Positions 7,721 to 15,409 of a stretch of 49,211 bases of DNA are shown in pieces. The stretch is from Planctomycetota bacterium (lineage in GTDB: Bacteria > Planctomycetota > UBA1135 > JACQFD01), in NCBI GenBank assembly GCA_016200225.1, contig JACQFD010000019.1:1-49211 (forward strand), in the 5' to 3' direction. The position numbers were made by a program, and so were the translations under genes. The notes beneath the pieces were generated by a model. The model ran no database searches, had not been told where the DNA came from, and saw only the letters and a program-made list of their open reading frames with translations. Positions within the stretch are counted from its first letter, which is position 1; each line of letters opens with the position of its first letter.

Positions 7721-8422
7721 TTGGACAACGCAACCAAAACGCGCGCGGTCGTTTTGTTATCGGGCGGCCTCGATTCGGCGACCGCGGCTGCGATCGCGCG
7801 CGACGACGGAATGGATGTATTTCCGCTCGCGATCCGCTACGGCCAGCGCCATGAAATCGAACTTCGCGCCGCGGCCGTCGTCGCGGAAAAGTTAAAATTA
7901 CAGCCGCTCCGAATCGTATCGATCGATCTGCGCGCGATCGGCGGCTCGGTGCTGACCGGCGGTGGAGACGTGCCGAAAAACCGTAAGATTAGCGCGGCGA
8001 TTCCGCCGACGTACGTTCCCGCGCGCAACACGATTTTTCTTAGTATCGCGCTCGCGTACGCCGAGTCGATTCGGGCTTGGAATATTTATATCGGAGCGAA
8101 CGCGATCGATTATTCGGGTTATCCCGACTGCCGCGGCGAGTTTTTGGAAGCGTTCGAGCGCATGGCGGTGCTTGCTACAAAAGCCGCGGTCGAGGAGCGC
8201 GGAACGGTTCGCATCCGGGCGCCATTATTACAAAAAACGAAGCGCGAGATCGTATTACTGGCGATCGCGCGCGGCGTTCCCGTCGCCGACACGCACAGTT
8301 GTTACGATCCGTCGCCCGACGGCGGCGCGTGCGGATCCTGCGATAGTTGTATACTCCGCGCGAAGGGCTTCGCCGAGGCGGGCGTCCCGGACGCGACGCG
8401 GTACGCGCGCCGCGAATCGTAA
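7721..8422 (+). CDS. queC: 7-cyano-7-deazaguanine synthase QueC
   Basis: 233 residues, normal length. The enzyme makes preQ0 from 7-carboxy-7-deazaguanine, ammonia and ATP for queuosine tRNA modification or deazaguanine DNA modification. The PP-loop ATPase motif SGGLDSA lies at 14-20. The zinc site is C194, C204, C207 and C210 (ACGSCDSC). The start is a TTG at 7721 giving MDNATKTRAVVLLSGG; no ATG is available before the PP-loop. No queD, queE or queF is seen in the window. The gene follows the rhodanese by 26 bases and converges with the DUF2339 gene, with only 3 bases between them. Confidence 0.95.
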   Translation: MDNATKTRAVVLLSGGLDSATAAAIARDDGMDVFPLAIRYGQRHEIELRAAAVVAEKLKLQPLRIVSIDLRAIGGSVLTGGGDVPKNRKISAAIPPTYVPARNTIFLSIALAYAESIRAWNIYIGANAIDYSGYPDCRGEFLEAFERMAVLATKAAVEERGTVRIRAPLLQKTKREIVLLAIARGVPVADTHSCYDPSPDGGACGSCDSCILRAKGFAEAGVPDATRYARRES

Positions 8423-8425
8423 TAT

Positions 8426-10891
8426 TTACTGTTCGAGCGGGGCTTCGCTTTTGCGCGAACGGCCGTAAAGCCACGCGCCGCCGAGGAACAACGCGCCGAG
8501 GCCGAGCATGACGAGCATGCGCCACTCGAGCGCGATATGTTGTAAATCGACCAACAATACCTTTGCGGCAGTTACTAAGAATCCGCAAAGACCGAAATAA
8601 CGGTGGATGCGGCCGCGCCGGAAACCGATCGCGAGCGCGAGCGCGGGGATCACGGCGAGCGTGATCGAGAGCGCGCCCTGCACGTTGCTCGCGCGCGTGG
8701 CCTCCAGGTTCGCGAGCGGGCGCGCGCCGACGTCGGGATTCGCGAGCCCCATCGCCTCGAGCGACATCGCCCCCAGAAATAACAAATGCGCGATAATGGT
8801 ATGAAACGCCGCGAGCGTTTTTTCGGAGGAGTCGGCGTCCTTTCCGCCGCCGAATATTCGCAGTCGCGTGCTGAGCGCGAACGGCATCAACAGGAAAATT
8901 AAAAATACAAATCGCCCGTTCCAGAACGGGCGGTACGCGCCCTCGCCGGTGCCCGCGTCGAAATGCCAGAAGCCGGGATCGGCGCCGTAGGTCCTCGACG
9001 GAAAAAAGGACGTTTCGTGCGCGAGCCAGACGCCGCACACGCCGATTCCCAAGAATAACAATCCCGCGTCGAGAATTCTAATATTCACTTCGCGGGTGAA
9101 ACGCCGCGCGGCGAGGCCCGTGATCAGGAGTCCGGCCGACGCGAGCGCGAGCGTCAGCGATCGAATGTTTATGAAGGGCCAGTCGTCGGCGTCGATCTCG
9201 AACGCGCGATGTTCGAGAAAGCGCAGTCCCGCGATCAGTAATAGTCCTACGGCGAGAACGCCGCAGTCTGCTTTCTTCGATTTTGTAAATAAAATCGCCA
9301 TCGCGACCGCCTGCGCGCACCACGCGGCCGTCACGCGCGACGCGGGGACGGTCGTCCATAATATAAACGCCGTGAGGGACTGCATGGCGGCGAATACAAT
9401 TCTTCCGACGGCGGCGCGGCTGTCGTCGGCGGTCGAAAAAACGCGATAAGTAATGAATAACGAAACGACTTCAATCGCGCAGACCGTCGTTCGTTCGCTC
9501 CATAGGAATTGTGCATTTTCGTGGGCGACGCCGAACGAGAGAATGCTGACGCCGACGAGTCCGTGGACGAAGAGGCTGCCGACGAGTGCGATCCACTTGC
9601 GCGTGCGCCCTTCGAGGAATGCTAAAATTCCGGCCCATGTCGCGTACGCCACGCCGAGCGGCGCGTCTTCGAAATAAACCGGCAGGGCCCGCGTGATCGT
9701 TATAATTGCAAATATGAAGGCTGCCGCGCGCACGGCAGCCGACGCCGGCATTGCAAAATAAGCAATCGAAGCCATCGCTGCGCCGATTCCGAGCGCGAGA
9801 TGGCCGTGCAAAACGTCGTCGCGCGAATTTTGAAATATTAATTCCAGCGCGAGCATTCCCCATCCCGACGCGACACAAAGAAAAAACGCCTCCCACTTCG
9901 CGGCGGCGCCGCCGAGGATCGCGCGCGCGCCGAAATCGGCCGTCATGATCAGTATTGTAAACGAAACGGCCCACGCCGTCGCATGATACAAATTCGCCGT
10001 GCGGATGAGCGTCTCCGAATTGGCGATCCACGCCGACATGATGAGGATCGTGCCGGCGACGGCCACGCACGACGGCGGTCGCCAGCGGCGCAGCGCGCCC
10101 GTCGCGGCCGATGCCGCGGTTAACATTCCAAGATAAATTGTAATTCCCCACGGCGACGTCGACGGTTGATGGATCAATACGGGCACGAGGAATCCGCCGA
10201 TTTCGGATAATATTAATGTCGGCAGCAGTTTTCGCCACGCGCTCCATCCGAATCCCAACGCCGTGATCGCGCAGCCGAGCGCGAACGCGAGGCCGAAGCC
10301 GCTGATTTGATATAACTGAAACGCGGCCCAGTTTGTTAATATCAATAACGCGACGCCGGTGCCCGCTGCGGTCGATGCAAAGACTTTCTGTCCGCGCCGG
10401 AACAGCACGTCGGCCATGATAAAAATACCGATTCCCGCGAGCGCGCCCATCGCGACGCGGAGTTCGGGCTTGATCCAGCCGCGGTCGAATGCAAGTTTAA
10501 GAAAAAACGCGGTTCCTAACAATAAGGCGAGGCCGCCGAGCCATCCGATCAGTTTGCCGCCGATGAATCGCTCGGCGGCGTCGATGGAATTTGACGATGC
10601 GGCGCGCGCGGGGCGTTGCTCAATTTTCGAACGCGATGTTCCCGGCGGCGACGGAAACGCACGCGGCACGACCGGCGGCGACGGAATCGGAGGCGGCGAA
10701 ATTGGAGACGCAGCCGACTCCATCGGCGCCGGTCGAACGGGGGCTCGCGGCGGCGGGTGCGACGTTTGCGTCGCGGGAGTCTCGGGCGTTTTCTTAACGT
10801 TCGATTTTTCGAACGCGTCGAAACGCTGCTCAAGCGCCAGAAGGCGCTTCATGATCTCGTCCTGAGAGAAGGGACGCGTCGATTCCTCCAT
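8426..10891 (-). CDS. Large polytopic membrane protein, DUF2339 family
   Basis: About 821 residues from the ATG at 10891. That start is preferred over an upstream GTG at 10984 because it gives a clean cytoplasmic N-terminus (MEESTRPFSQDEIMKRLL) and leaves 62 bases to the divergent mazG gene. A short coiled coil is followed by a Pro-rich linker to about residue 100. The family hallmark IGGKLIGWLGGLALLLGTAFF and some twenty or more membrane helices fill the rest, alternating Gly/Ala/Leu-rich helices with short Arg loops. Its function is unknown; the family is predicted to be an inner-membrane protein. The end reads LFLGGAWLYGRSRK. Confidence 0.85.
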   Translation of the reverse strand: MEESTRPFSQDEIMKRLLALEQRFDAFEKSNVKKTPETPATQTSHPPPRAPVRPAPMESAASPISPPPIPSPPVVPRAFPSPPGTSRSKIEQRPARAASSNSIDAAERFIGGKLIGWLGGLALLLGTAFFLKLAFDRGWIKPELRVAMGALAGIGIFIMADVLFRRGQKVFASTAAGTGVALLILTNWAAFQLYQISGFGLAFALGCAITALGFGWSAWRKLLPTLILSEIGGFLVPVLIHQPSTSPWGITIYLGMLTAASAATGALRRWRPPSCVAVAGTILIMSAWIANSETLIRTANLYHATAWAVSFTILIMTADFGARAILGGAAAKWEAFFLCVASGWGMLALELIFQNSRDDVLHGHLALGIGAAMASIAYFAMPASAAVRAAAFIFAIITITRALPVYFEDAPLGVAYATWAGILAFLEGRTRKWIALVGSLFVHGLVGVSILSFGVAHENAQFLWSERTTVCAIEVVSLFITYRVFSTADDSRAAVGRIVFAAMQSLTAFILWTTVPASRVTAAWCAQAVAMAILFTKSKKADCGVLAVGLLLIAGLRFLEHRAFEIDADDWPFINIRSLTLALASAGLLITGLAARRFTREVNIRILDAGLLFLGIGVCGVWLAHETSFFPSRTYGADPGFWHFDAGTGEGAYRPFWNGRFVFLIFLLMPFALSTRLRIFGGGKDADSSEKTLAAFHTIIAHLLFLGAMSLEAMGLANPDVGARPLANLEATRASNVQGALSITLAVIPALALAIGFRRGRIHRYFGLCGFLVTAAKVLLVDLQHIALEWRMLVMLGLGALFLGGAWLYGRSRKSEAPLEQ

Positions 10892-10953
10892 GGCGGGCGA
10901 GTCTGGCAAAATACAGTTCGCGGCGCACGGCTTATTTTGATTTATTTCCAAGA

Positions 10954-11829
10954 ATGACGAACTCCAAGTCGAATCCCGCGGCACCTGTAAATAATCACGT
11001 TCTCGACGCGGAATGCGCCGCGCTCCGGCGACTGCTGGAGGTTCTCCATCGGCTCCGCGCGCCCGACGGCTGCCCGTGGGATCGCGTTCAAACTGTAAAA
11101 TCGCTCGCGCCGTATCTCATCGAAGAATCGTATGAAGCGCTCGACGCGATCCAACAAAACCGCGCGGCGGACGTTCGCGAGGAATTGGGCGATGTATTAA
11201 TGAATACGCTCATGATACCGATGGCGGGCGAAACGGAAGGGGCCATGACGCTTTCCGAAGTCGCCGACGGCATCGCGGGCAAACTCGTCCGCCGGCACCC
11301 GCACGTTTTTGGTAATAAAACCGCCGCCGACGTCGCGGAGGTTTGGAAGAATTGGGAAAATATCAAGAAGGAGGAAAAGACTGCTAAAAACGAGGACGCA
11401 TCCGCGATCGCGGGAGTGCCGGCCTCGCTTCCCGCGCTTTTTCGCGGCCTCCGAATTGTAGAAAAAGCCAAACGCAGCGGATTTCGATACTCCGATTTGA
11501 CGGGACCGATGGCCAAGGTGGCCGAAGAGTGGGACGAACTCCGTCAGGAAATCGATAGCGGTCGCGCCGAGCGGCAGGAGGAGGAAATGGGGGATCTGTT
11601 GCTCGCGCTCGTGGTCCTCGCGAGCCATCTTTCGCTCAATCCGGAATTGGCACTGCGTGGCGCGGTCGAGCGCTTCGGCGAACGCTATCGTCACGTGGAA
11701 AACGCCCTCGGTCCGCGACTGAAAGACGCCTCGCTTGATGAATTGCGCGCCGCGTGGGACAGGGCGAAGTCGGAACTAACATTAAAGTCCAAAAATCCAG
11801 CTGGAAACACCGGGATCGATGGGGTATAG
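10954..11829 (+). CDS. mazG: Nucleoside triphosphate pyrophosphohydrolase MazG
   Basis: 291 residues with two tandem MazG domains. The first has PDGCPWDRVQT and the metal-binding set E57, E58, E61 with E77 and D80 (EESYEALDAI then EELGD). The second has EEWDELRQEI and EEEMGDLLLALV. MazG hydrolyses canonical and damaged NTPs to NMP and pyrophosphate and can lower ppGpp. It is divergent from the DUF2339 gene. No Shine-Dalgarno precedes the ATG, only AT-rich sequence. Two hairpin-type structures follow the stop. The length is slightly above the E. coli protein because of an extended N-terminus and linker. Confidence 0.94.
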   Translation: MTNSKSNPAAPVNNHVLDAECAALRRLLEVLHRLRAPDGCPWDRVQTVKSLAPYLIEESYEALDAIQQNRAADVREELGDVLMNTLMIPMAGETEGAMTLSEVADGIAGKLVRRHPHVFGNKTAADVAEVWKNWENIKKEEKTAKNEDASAIAGVPASLPALFRGLRIVEKAKRSGFRYSDLTGPMAKVAEEWDELRQEIDSGRAERQEEEMGDLLLALVVLASHLSLNPELALRGAVERFGERYRHVENALGPRLKDASLDELRAAWDRAKSELTLKSKNPAGNTGIDGV

Positions 11830-11840
11830 ATTACTCCAGT

Positions 11841-11924
11841 AAGCCAAGGGTTTGCCCCCACGGGCTGTAAAAAACGTGACTCTCCTTCTTCCCCTTTTCC
11901 CGAAGTTTTTCCCTTGGCTTTTCT
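11841..11924 (+). terminator. Long-loop hairpin after mazG, possible terminator
   Basis: A perfect 10-bp inverted repeat (AAGCCAAGGG at 11841-11850 against CCCTTGGCTT at 11911-11920) begins 11 bases after the mazG stop and runs into TTTTC. A second repeat (TTCCCGAA at 11897-11904 with TTCGGGAA at 11928-11935) has one arm inside the first loop and one outside, so the two stems compete. It may be a mazG terminator or part of a regulatory leader for the next operon. Confidence 0.45.
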
Positions 11925-11991
11925 AAATTCGGGAAAGTAACAGACGCCACGTTGCCGGTTGCATCTCATAACAGAATGCGTCCGGCGAATG

Positions 11992-12059
11992 ACCCCGCCC
12001 GACAGTGATCCATCTGGAGTAAAAAATCCATCTGGAGTAACTGCCTGGCGGGGTTTTTT
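11992..12059 (+). terminator. Intrinsic terminator or attenuator 41 bases before the symporter gene
   Basis: The stem ACCCCGCC (11992-11999) pairs perfectly with GGCGGGGT (12047-12054) and is followed at once by a T run (12054-12059), the form of a Rho-independent terminator. The loop is unusually long (47 bases), can be extended by a CAG/CTG pairing, and contains two direct repeats. Because the run of T ends only 41 bases before the start codon of the next operon, it may act as an attenuator rather than a simple end of mazG transcription. Confidence 0.5.
12008..12040 (+). repeat. Direct repeat pair in the leader loop
   Basis: Two identical 15-base copies of ATCCATCTGGAGTAA lie at 12008-12022 and 12026-12040 (period 18). 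Their last nine bases, CTGGAGTAA, are matched in inverted orientation by TTACTCCAG at 11831-11839, directly after the mazG stop. Either copy could therefore pair with the upstream element in RNA, or the copies could be paired protein-binding sites. Confidence 0.7.
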
Positions 12060-12085
12060 GTTGAGATGCGAGCGCGGCAGATAAT
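12058..12085 (+). promoter_or_regulatory. Possible promoter for the symporter-nagZ operon
   Basis: TTGTTG (12058-12063) and GATAAT (12080-12085) are separated by 16 bases, a fair sigma-70-like match. Transcription would begin around 12092, only about 9 bases before the GTG start, giving an almost leaderless mRNA. If the real promoter lies further upstream instead, the 11992-12059 hairpin would be transcribed as an attenuator. Confidence 0.3.
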
Positions 12086-12100
12086 TAAGATCCGCGCCGC

Positions 12101-13597
12101 GTGTCCGTATTCGACCTCTTCATTATCGGCGCCTACCTGTTCGGCGTGGTCGCCGTCGGCGCGTGGTTTTCGAAGCGCCAGAAAACGACACGGCAATATT
12201 TCACGGGCGGCGGGAAAGTGCCGTGGTGGGCCGTGGCGGCCTCGATCGTGGCGACGGAGACGTCGACCGTAACCTTTATTTCGGTGCCGGGAAACGCGTA
12301 CGCGAAGAATGGTAATTTTACTTTTCTGCAGCTCGCGCTCGGCTACATCGTCGGCCGCATCGTGATTTCCGTTTTGTTTATTCCGATGTATTTCAAGGGC
12401 GAGCTGCTGACGGTCTATCAATTGTTGACGCGCCGGTTCGGCACCGGCGTGAAAGCGCTGCTCGCGGGTTTATTTGTCATCATGCGGACCGTGGGCGACG
12501 GCATCCGATTGTTATTAACGGCGGGGGTGCTTGCGTTTGTCTGGCGCGCGTTTTCGCCGCAGACCGACGCCGCGTTCGCAACGATCGCGTCGGTCGTCGC
12601 GATGGGAATTGTAATGATATTGTTCACGCTCTGGGGCGGCATGGAGGCCGTGATCTGGATCGAGGTCGGCCAGTTGTTTATTTACATATTCGGCGCGCTC
12701 GCGGCCGCGGCGGTTTTGTTGCAAAGCATCCCGGGCGGTCTCGGCGGCGCGTTCGAAACCGCGGCCGCGCGCGGCAAGACGCAATGGCTGCAATTCGCGT
12801 GGAGTTTCGACAAATCGGCAGGGTATACAATATTTGCCGGCGTGATCGGCGGCTGTTTCCTAACGATGGCGACGCACGGCACTGATCAGTATCTCGTGCA
12901 GCGTTATCTTTGCGTCGATCGTCCGGGAAAAGCTGCCGCGGCGCTGCTCGTTTCCGGCGTCGTCGTATTTATACAATTCGCGCTTTTCCTGACGATCGGC
13001 ATCCTGCTCTTTTGTTATTATAAACCATACGAGATGCCCGGTTACGCGGACGCGGCCGGCGCGTTTCCGTTCGCGCGAACCGACGCGGTCTTCACCGATT
13101 TCATCACGAAACATCTTCCAGCGGGCGTCGGCGGACTCGTCGTCGCGGCGATTCTCGCGGCCGCGCTTTCGTCGTCGCTCAATTCGATCGCGGCCACCGC
13201 CGTGAACGATTTGATCGCGCCGTTTTCGAAACGCCGGGACGACGGCTCTTTATTAAAATTATCGAAAAAGCTCACCGTCGCCGCCGGAATTTTACAAATC
13301 GCGTGCGCGATCGCCGTGATCCGGACGGACACGTCGGCACTCGAAAGCGTGCTGACGGTTGCGGGATTGTTAAACGGCCCCGTCCTTGGCATTTTTCTGC
13401 TCGGGACTTTTGTCCCTCGCGCGGGGAGAATCGCGGCCCTCTCCGGCCTCGCCGCGGGCGCCGCCGCGCTCGCGCTCATTTGCATTTTTTATACAGATCT
13501 TTTCTTTGCATGGTTCACCGCGGCGGGCGCGATCGCGACGCTGCTGGCGGGAACGGTCGTTTCGTTTATCATTAAAGAACCGGAAACAAATGTATGA
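12101..13597 (+). CDS. Sodium/solute symporter (SSS family), likely importer of peptidoglycan sugars
   Basis: 498 residues with about 13 membrane helices and SSS-family landmarks: YFTGGGKVPWWAVAASIVAT near the N-terminus, SVPGNAYAKNG, and AALSSSLNSIAATAVND in the region holding the sodium-site Ser residues. SSS proteins couple Na+ to uptake of sugars, sialic acid or similar solutes. The start is a GTG, and no better start is available. The stop overlaps the ATG of nagZ by four bases (ATGA), so the two are translationally coupled. The neighbours NagZ and AmiE-NamZ suggest the substrate is MurNAc, GlcNAc or a small muropeptide, in place of the MurP phosphotransferase system used by Bacillus. 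The substrate is inference. Confidence 0.88.
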   Translation: MSVFDLFIIGAYLFGVVAVGAWFSKRQKTTRQYFTGGGKVPWWAVAASIVATETSTVTFISVPGNAYAKNGNFTFLQLALGYIVGRIVISVLFIPMYFKGELLTVYQLLTRRFGTGVKALLAGLFVIMRTVGDGIRLLLTAGVLAFVWRAFSPQTDAAFATIASVVAMGIVMILFTLWGGMEAVIWIEVGQLFIYIFGALAAAAVLLQSIPGGLGGAFETAAARGKTQWLQFAWSFDKSAGYTIFAGVIGGCFLTMATHGTDQYLVQRYLCVDRPGKAAAALLVSGVVVFIQFALFLTIGILLFCYYKPYEMPGYADAAGAFPFARTDAVFTDFITKHLPAGVGGLVVAAILAAALSSSLNSIAATAVNDLIAPFSKRRDDGSLLKLSKKLTVAAGILQIACAIAVIRTDTSALESVLTVAGLLNGPVLGIFLLGTFVPRAGRIAALSGLAAGAAALALICIFYTDLFFAWFTAAGAIATLLAGTVVSFIIKEPETNV

Positions 13598-15405
13598 ATA
13601 AATTCACGCCGGCCGCCGTCGGAGTTTTGCTTTCAATATTAGCATGCGCGGCGCCGCAGGGCGACATTCCCGCCGATGTGCCCGCGCCATCGAATGTTAA
13701 CATCGACGCGCTCCTCGCGTCGATGACGCTCGAGGAAAAAGTCGGCCAGTGTTTCGTCGTCGCCGGCAACGCGAATGTTATCGACGACGCGCGCCCCGAA
13801 TACAAGAAACTCGCGCGGCTCGTGCAACAATTCCACGCGGGCGGTGTCATTTGGTATCGTTCGAAAGTTTATGAAACAGCCATTCTAAATGAAAAACTCC
13901 AATCGCTCGTAAAGATTCCGCTCATCGTCGCGTGCGATCTCGAAGCGGGAATGGGAATGCGATTTGATAACACTCCGTGGGCGCCGTGGCCGATGGCGAT
14001 CGCGGCGACGGGCGATCCGGATTTCGCGGAGGCGCTGGGCCTCATGACGGCATTTGAGGCGCGCGCGATCGGAATATCACAAATCTACGCGCCCGTCGCC
14101 GACGTGAACGTGAATCCTAAGAATCCGGTGATCAATACTCGAAGCTTCGGCGAAGACCCGGCCGACGTGTCGCGATTCGTCAATGCATTTGTAAAAGGCT
14201 GCGAAAACGGCCGTGTGCTCGCGACGGTGAAGCATTTCCCAGGACACGGCGACACGGACGTCGATTCGCATCGTTCGCTTCCGGTGTTGAACGCCGATCG
14301 CGATCGTTTAGATCGCGTGGAATTATTACCATTCCGCGAAGCGTTCGCGCACGGTTGCCGGAGCGTCATGATCGCGCACCTGGCCGTCCCCGCGCTCGAT
14401 CCGGCACCCGCGCCGTTGTTGAATATTGCAAATAAAGTCTATGGCGGCGAAGACGAGCGCCAGGCGGCGGGCACGCTGCCGGCGACCGTATCCGACAAAA
14501 TCGTCAACGGATTGTTAAGAAAAGAAATGGGTTTCGACGGTCTCGCCGTCACCGATGCGATGGACATGGGCGGCCTCGCGGATCATTTTGACGCCAGGGA
14601 GGGCGCGATCCGCGCGCTGCTCGCGGGCTGCGATCAAATATTAAAATCCGGCGATCCGGAAGGTGCGATGACCGCGGTCGCGGACGCTGTCCGCGGCGGT
14701 CGGATTCCGATGTCCACGCTCGACGCCGCGGTGCGCAGGATTCTTAAAGAAAAAATGAAATTACAATTATTTTCGACGCGCCGATTGACGCCCGACGCCG
14801 CGGAAATCTCCAAATCGGTCGCGACGCCGGAACACGACGCGATACTGCAAAAAATCGCGCGGCGCTCGATCACGCTCGTACGCGCGGCGACGGGCGCGCT
14901 GCCGCTCGCGCGCGGAAAAAATATATTACATATCGCCGTCACGGACGAAACCGGGCCGCCGGCATTTGTATATTCGAATTTATCGTTTACGACGGCGCTC
15001 CGCGAGGAGTCGGGCGCGGAAATTGTTGAATTTACCATAAATCCAAAGAGCGCCGACGCCGATCTGCGTTCGGCGATCGAAGCCGCGAAGCATTGCGATG
15101 CAATCGTGATGTCGCTGAACGTGAAAGCGCGCACCGGCGCCGGAACGATTCAAGCGCCGGCGCTATCGATACAATTCTCGGAGGATGCGTCGGCGCTCGG
15201 CAAACCGTTCGCCGCCGTTTCGCTCGGGAGCCCGTACGTCGCCGCGAATTTTCCGGCGATTCCTACATTTCTTCTCGCGTACGGATCGGCCGACGTCTCC
15301 CAGCGCGCGGCGGCGGCGGCGCTTTTCGGTAAATTTAAATGTTCGGGGCGCCTTCCGGTGAGCATCCCCGGCGTCGGCGGGCGCGGAGACGGCATTTTAC
15401 AATAA
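13594..15405 (+). CDS. nagZ: Exported GH3 beta-N-acetylglucosaminidase NagZ (predicted lipoprotein)
   Basis: 603 residues. A hydrophobic N-terminus ends in ILAC with Cys18 as a possible lipid anchor. The GH3 barrel carries the NagZ signature KHFPGHGDT (213-221) followed by D224 and H226, the Asp-His acid/base pair special to NagZ, and the nucleophile D321 in VTDAMDM. A second alpha/beta domain of ~200 residues follows, as in the two-domain Bacillus NagZ. The enzyme removes non-reducing GlcNAc from peptidoglycan fragments. It overlaps the symporter stop (ATGA) and precedes the AmiE-NamZ fusion by 4 bases, so all three belong to one operon. Export implies that it acts on cell-wall fragments outside the cytoplasm. 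Confidence 0.92.
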   Translation: MNKFTPAAVGVLLSILACAAPQGDIPADVPAPSNVNIDALLASMTLEEKVGQCFVVAGNANVIDDARPEYKKLARLVQQFHAGGVIWYRSKVYETAILNEKLQSLVKIPLIVACDLEAGMGMRFDNTPWAPWPMAIAATGDPDFAEALGLMTAFEARAIGISQIYAPVADVNVNPKNPVINTRSFGEDPADVSRFVNAFVKGCENGRVLATVKHFPGHGDTDVDSHRSLPVLNADRDRLDRVELLPFREAFAHGCRSVMIAHLAVPALDPAPAPLLNIANKVYGGEDERQAAGTLPATVSDKIVNGLLRKEMGFDGLAVTDAMDMGGLADHFDAREGAIRALLAGCDQILKSGDPEGAMTAVADAVRGGRIPMSTLDAAVRRILKEKMKLQLFSTRRLTPDAAEISKSVATPEHDAILQKIARRSITLVRAATGALPLARGKNILHIAVTDETGPPAFVYSNLSFTTALREESGAEIVEFTINPKSADADLRSAIEAAKHCDAIVMSLNVKARTGAGTIQAPALSIQFSEDASALGKPFAAVSLGSPYVAANFPAIPTFLLAYGSADVSQRAAAAALFGKFKCSGRLPVSIPGVGGRGDGILQ

Positions 15406-15409
15406 TTCC

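Noticed and set aside
8175..9038. Long minus-strand frame over queC and the DUF2339 gene
   Set aside because: It is Arg-rich and low in complexity, and it overlaps two well-supported genes. GC-rich coding sequence leaves long shadow frames.
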